From contig NZ_DQDX01000090.1 in assembly GCF_003525665.1 (NCBI RefSeq), positions 6,809 through 16,085 of the forward strand: DNA of 9,277 nucleotides. Direction: 5' to 3'. A model generated the notes under the pieces. The model had not been told where the DNA came from. It saw only the letters and a list, made by a program, of their open reading frames with translations, and ran no database searches. This DNA comes from Flavobacterium sp. (GTDB lineage: Bacteria; Bacteroidota; Bacteroidia; Flavobacteriales; Flavobacteriaceae). This document shows, one piece after another, positions 8,601 through 9,277 of the stretch. Within the stretch, counting starts at the first letter, position 1; every line of letters begins with the position of its first letter. Made by a program: the position numbers and the translations under genes.

Positions 8601-9277
8601 ACGCTTCATTTTTTTTACGTTCGGTAATATCGTGCGCCGTTCCAAAAAGTCTTATAATTTTTCCACTTGAGTCTTTTTCACTATAGCCAAACTCTTCAAC
8701 AAAACGTTCTTCGCCAGAAGGCGTTTTTATTCTGTAAACAATATTAAAAGGCTCACCAGTCTCTTGCGTATTTTTACTCGTTTGTAAAACAATATCCCTA
8801 TCTTCTGGGTTGATAAAATCAATATATGAATTATGAGTTTCTAAAAAAAGTTCTTTATTAATATCAAAAATAGTATATAAACCATCAGACCAAGTTAATT
8901 TATCCTTTTTGAAATCAAAATTCCAGCTTCCCATTTTGGCCACTTTTTGAGCTTCTAAAAGTAGGCTTTCATTTTCTTCAACTTTTTTAACAAGTTGTTT
9001 ATAGTGAGTCATGTCTTTGGCCAAGCAGTAAAAAACCTCGTCTTTTTGCTCGTAATGTACAGACCACATTAAATAAACTAATGACCCATTTTTGTGAACA
9101 TATCTATTTTCAAATAAGCTTAAGTCAAAACCTTCTTTAACAGATGTGCCTCTTTCAATCGCTAAAGGAATATCTTCTTCTGAAATATAATTGGAATAGG
9201 ACGTTCCAACCATTTCTTCTGGAGTATACCCCAAAACTTGATAGGAAGAATCTGAAACAAATTCAAATTTATTATTC
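2683..9277 (-). CDS. Giant multi-PAS/GAF sensor histidine kinase, 5' end beyond the window
   Basis: A soluble sensory histidine kinase with 2183 residues from a TTG at 9234. The frame continues upstream through 14 more codons to the edge, and these complete a PAS core (FVSDSSYQVLGY), so that TTG is not the start. Numbered from it, the order is: PAS1 (partial, to 77), PAS2 92-210, PAS3 219-335, PAS4 341-466, PAS5 473-590, GAF1 593-757 (NVGSCGTAAF, GLKACWSTPI), PAS6 767-884, PAS7 892-1013, GAF2 1017-1180, PAS8 1189-1299, PAS9 1303-1420, PAS10 1433-1550, PAS11 1558-1675, PAS12 1693-1810, PAS13 1818-1940. Most PAS domains end in a DITERKK-type linker. The kinase core is phytochrome-like: H1973 in ASHDLQEPLR, N-box N2083/N2087, G1 DNGIGI (2117-2122), F-box near 2127-2138, G2 GNGMGLA (2145-2151). 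No membrane segment is seen in the visible part. It heads a tight operon with a receiver gene 4 bases downstream. Ligands of the PAS and GAF modules cannot be read from the sequence. Confidence 0.95.
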   Translation of the reverse strand, partial: NNKFEFVSDSSYQVLGYTPEEMVGTSYSNYISEEDIPLAIERGTSVKEGFDLSLFENRYVHKNGSLVYLMWSVHYEQKDEVFYCLAKDMTHYKQLVKKVEENESLLLEAQKVAKMGSWNFDFKKDKLTWSDGLYTIFDINKELFLETHNSYIDFINPEDRDIVLQTSKNTQETGEPFNIVYRIKTPSGEERFVEEFGYSEKDSSGKIIRLFGTAHDITERKKNEALLQDSNNKYQYLFENSPLPLFLVDFETLQILDCNVQCLRLYGYTKDEFVQLTIKDIHTKEELPLLQKATENETVHGEILKRKTRHLKKNGEVMHVEITAHLLNYNNRRCSLVLINDITATIELEKKQKEYVEFIETTLENLPIGIAVNKINDGSATLMNKQFYETYGWPKQDLINVINFFEKVYPDVSYREQIMQQVGSDMSSKDPERMIWEGITITTQNGEERIINAKNIPIYDQNLMISTVVDVTERFTAQKNLQLSNERYHYATLATSDAIWDWDFVNNRIYRAEGFNTIFGFDMEELNSPDTNWENYVHPDDVAIARKSLNDTINGNENYWIHEYRLLKPNGQEAYVKDSAYLIRDENKKITRIIGALKDISQRNYYHNLEILERQVLEINALGSVPITEIISKYMLGIEKLHPGMLCSMLIRRGNQLFNLASPSLPAAYLDAVNGVTIGDNVGSCGTAAFTRKKVIVTDIPNDFRWANYKEVVAEYGLKACWSTPILNAEGEVLATFAAYYKEVKSPSTVEENTIERASYILQVILESYLKENALKESNLRYEYVTKATSDAIWDWDFENNKVYRAEGFRTIFGFDMEELNLINTKWENYIHPDDRELALKSIHDTINSTDIYWKHEYRIIIPNGKVAYVHDSAYIIRGEDNNIRRVIGAIQDITQRKNEEQQLKLFASVVTNTTDSVLITEAEPFDEPGPRILYVNEAFTKMTGYTAEEVIGKTPRILQGPKTDKAELKRLSKALRNWESCEVTVINYKKSGEEFWINFSVNPVADEKGWFTHWIAVERDVTIRKNEELQNELIADISTVYNEPLKLNETLDRTLRYIADFADFCFAEAWLTSTDKNSLNKISSHATTENSKLFIEETNSIDTFKYGEGFSGIVAKNKEITIWENLANLKQFSRRDAAIKYGLKAKLGIPLLYNNELIGVLTFGLNHEVIDTAKYYTLLKKLGDYLSPEIKRKQLELELNQMFNFAPDMIVTIGLDQYFKRVNPAACQLLGYTQEELCAEHYTYFVHPEDRENAKNEFSKLLETNSSSNFENRYITKSGKIKWLSWNAIYVPEDNNIYAVAKDITDKKELEHLLQKVNELARIGGWEVDLQNRTLFWSDITKEIIEVAPDYVPEIETAIGFYENDSTRTKISEYVRHVIDTGKSFAEEFQIVTAKGNNRWIRVTCEAEFVNGNCIRVYGSMQDIHERKNAEEELRVAIEKAQESDARFKAYTQQSPIAIYTTDIKGDCVYANQTWLEMADMQLEDALGKGWINALHPEDLEFVTENWYKSIESGGEWNYEYRFLNSNKDIIWVSGNAKKLFNEKNEHIGYLGSNADITKRKEAEIKLIESENYLRTILESEPECVKVLNSKGELLSMNPAGLAMIEADNEQQVLGQRMADLVDENYSAGFKQVSKEVFKGNCGSFEFEITGLKGTQRWLETHAVPLKDTTGKVVNLLGVTRDITERKKNEAALKQSAEKIRISKERLQKAQEIGKFGYWQQELHSDAIWASKEAMLICGLGTEEGELQRATVAACIIDLDKVREATAKLVEHGIEYDIDIRINPADGSPTRFISALAELENNENGEPVRIVGTLQDITERKKAEEEIKNTEERRKLIMNSALDAIICIDKAGMITFWNPQAEQIFGWSENEVMGKLLSAIIVPEKFRAMHSAGMDRYMETGKGQSLNKLLQLSAIKRDGTEFPIELTVLPIQQDGEEFFCAFIRDITERKFHEDQLLKLNEDLNKQKTELISSNKELEQFAYVASHDLQEPLRMVTSFLTLLEKKYNDVLDEKGLKYINFAVDGAKNMRQIILDILEFSRINEHQENYELIDLKDVIKDVNLLQGKLIKEKRAQIFFEELPKVYSIRHYLIQLFQNIISNALKYSKEDVPLQIIIKSKEYNDHYRISIKDNGIGIEDEYFEKIFIIFQRLHGKDKYQGNGMGLAIAKKIVDKLNGKIWVKSQLGIGSTFYINIPKK
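6583..6936 (-). repeat. Duplicated PAS-coding unit, copy B (PAS6)
   Basis: Encodes residues 767-884 of the giant kinase. It aligns without gaps to copy A at 7465-7818, 882 bases away. By hand count 78 of 118 residues are identical, including the stretches TSDAIWDWDF and TIFGFDMEELN. The two copies flank GAF1. Confidence 0.9.
7465..7818 (-). repeat. Duplicated PAS-coding unit, copy A (PAS5)
   Basis: Encodes residues 473-590 of the giant kinase and pairs with copy B at 6583-6936. Similarity is visible in the DNA too, for example around 7706-7725 and 6825-6844, where the strings encoding FGFDMEEL match closely. This points to an internal duplication rather than two unrelated PAS domains. Confidence 0.9.

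Overview
The window looks like chromosomal DNA of a Bacteroidota bacterium, most likely a Flavobacterium-like flavobacterium. The evidence is AT-rich DNA, weak or absent Shine-Dalgarno sequences, an IS256-type transposase of the zinc-binding variant that I associate with this phylum, and huge soluble PAS/GAF histidine kinases paired with small Rcp1-type receivers. The assignment rests on protein style only; no marker gene is present.

Layout: positions 1-67 hold a perfect 13-bp hairpin with a TTCG loop followed by a T-run, which is a strong + strand terminator. Positions 60-1043 (+) encode an IS256-family transposase with an N-terminal Cys4 zinc-binding segment. Its frame is intact but has no ATG, GTG or TTG near its 5' end. 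Positions 1044-1243 are intergenic between convergent genes and contain a two-way terminator hairpin (1068-1111) and an unexplained nested palindrome (1119-1177). From 1244 to the right edge everything is on the minus strand and forms one tight signalling operon. Read 5' to 3' it is a giant PAS/GAF hybrid-input histidine kinase (9277 to 2683, N-terminus beyond the window), a 148-aa single-domain receiver (2678 to 2232), and a REC-PAS protein ending in a histidine-bearing helical hairpin without an ATPase domain (2245 to 1244).

How the genes work together (inference): the kinase has at least 13 PAS and 2 GAF modules in front of a phytochrome-type HisKA/HATPase core. It would autophosphorylate on His1973 (numbering from the TTG at 9234) and pass phosphate to Asp63 of the Rcp1-like receiver. 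The third protein has its own receiver (Asp61), a PAS domain and a DHp-like His279, but no kinase catalytic domain. That makes it a candidate phosphotransfer step. No DNA-binding or other output domain is visible, so the output must lie elsewhere. The kinase shows clear internal duplication and a local GC change, suggesting growth by module duplication and shuffling.
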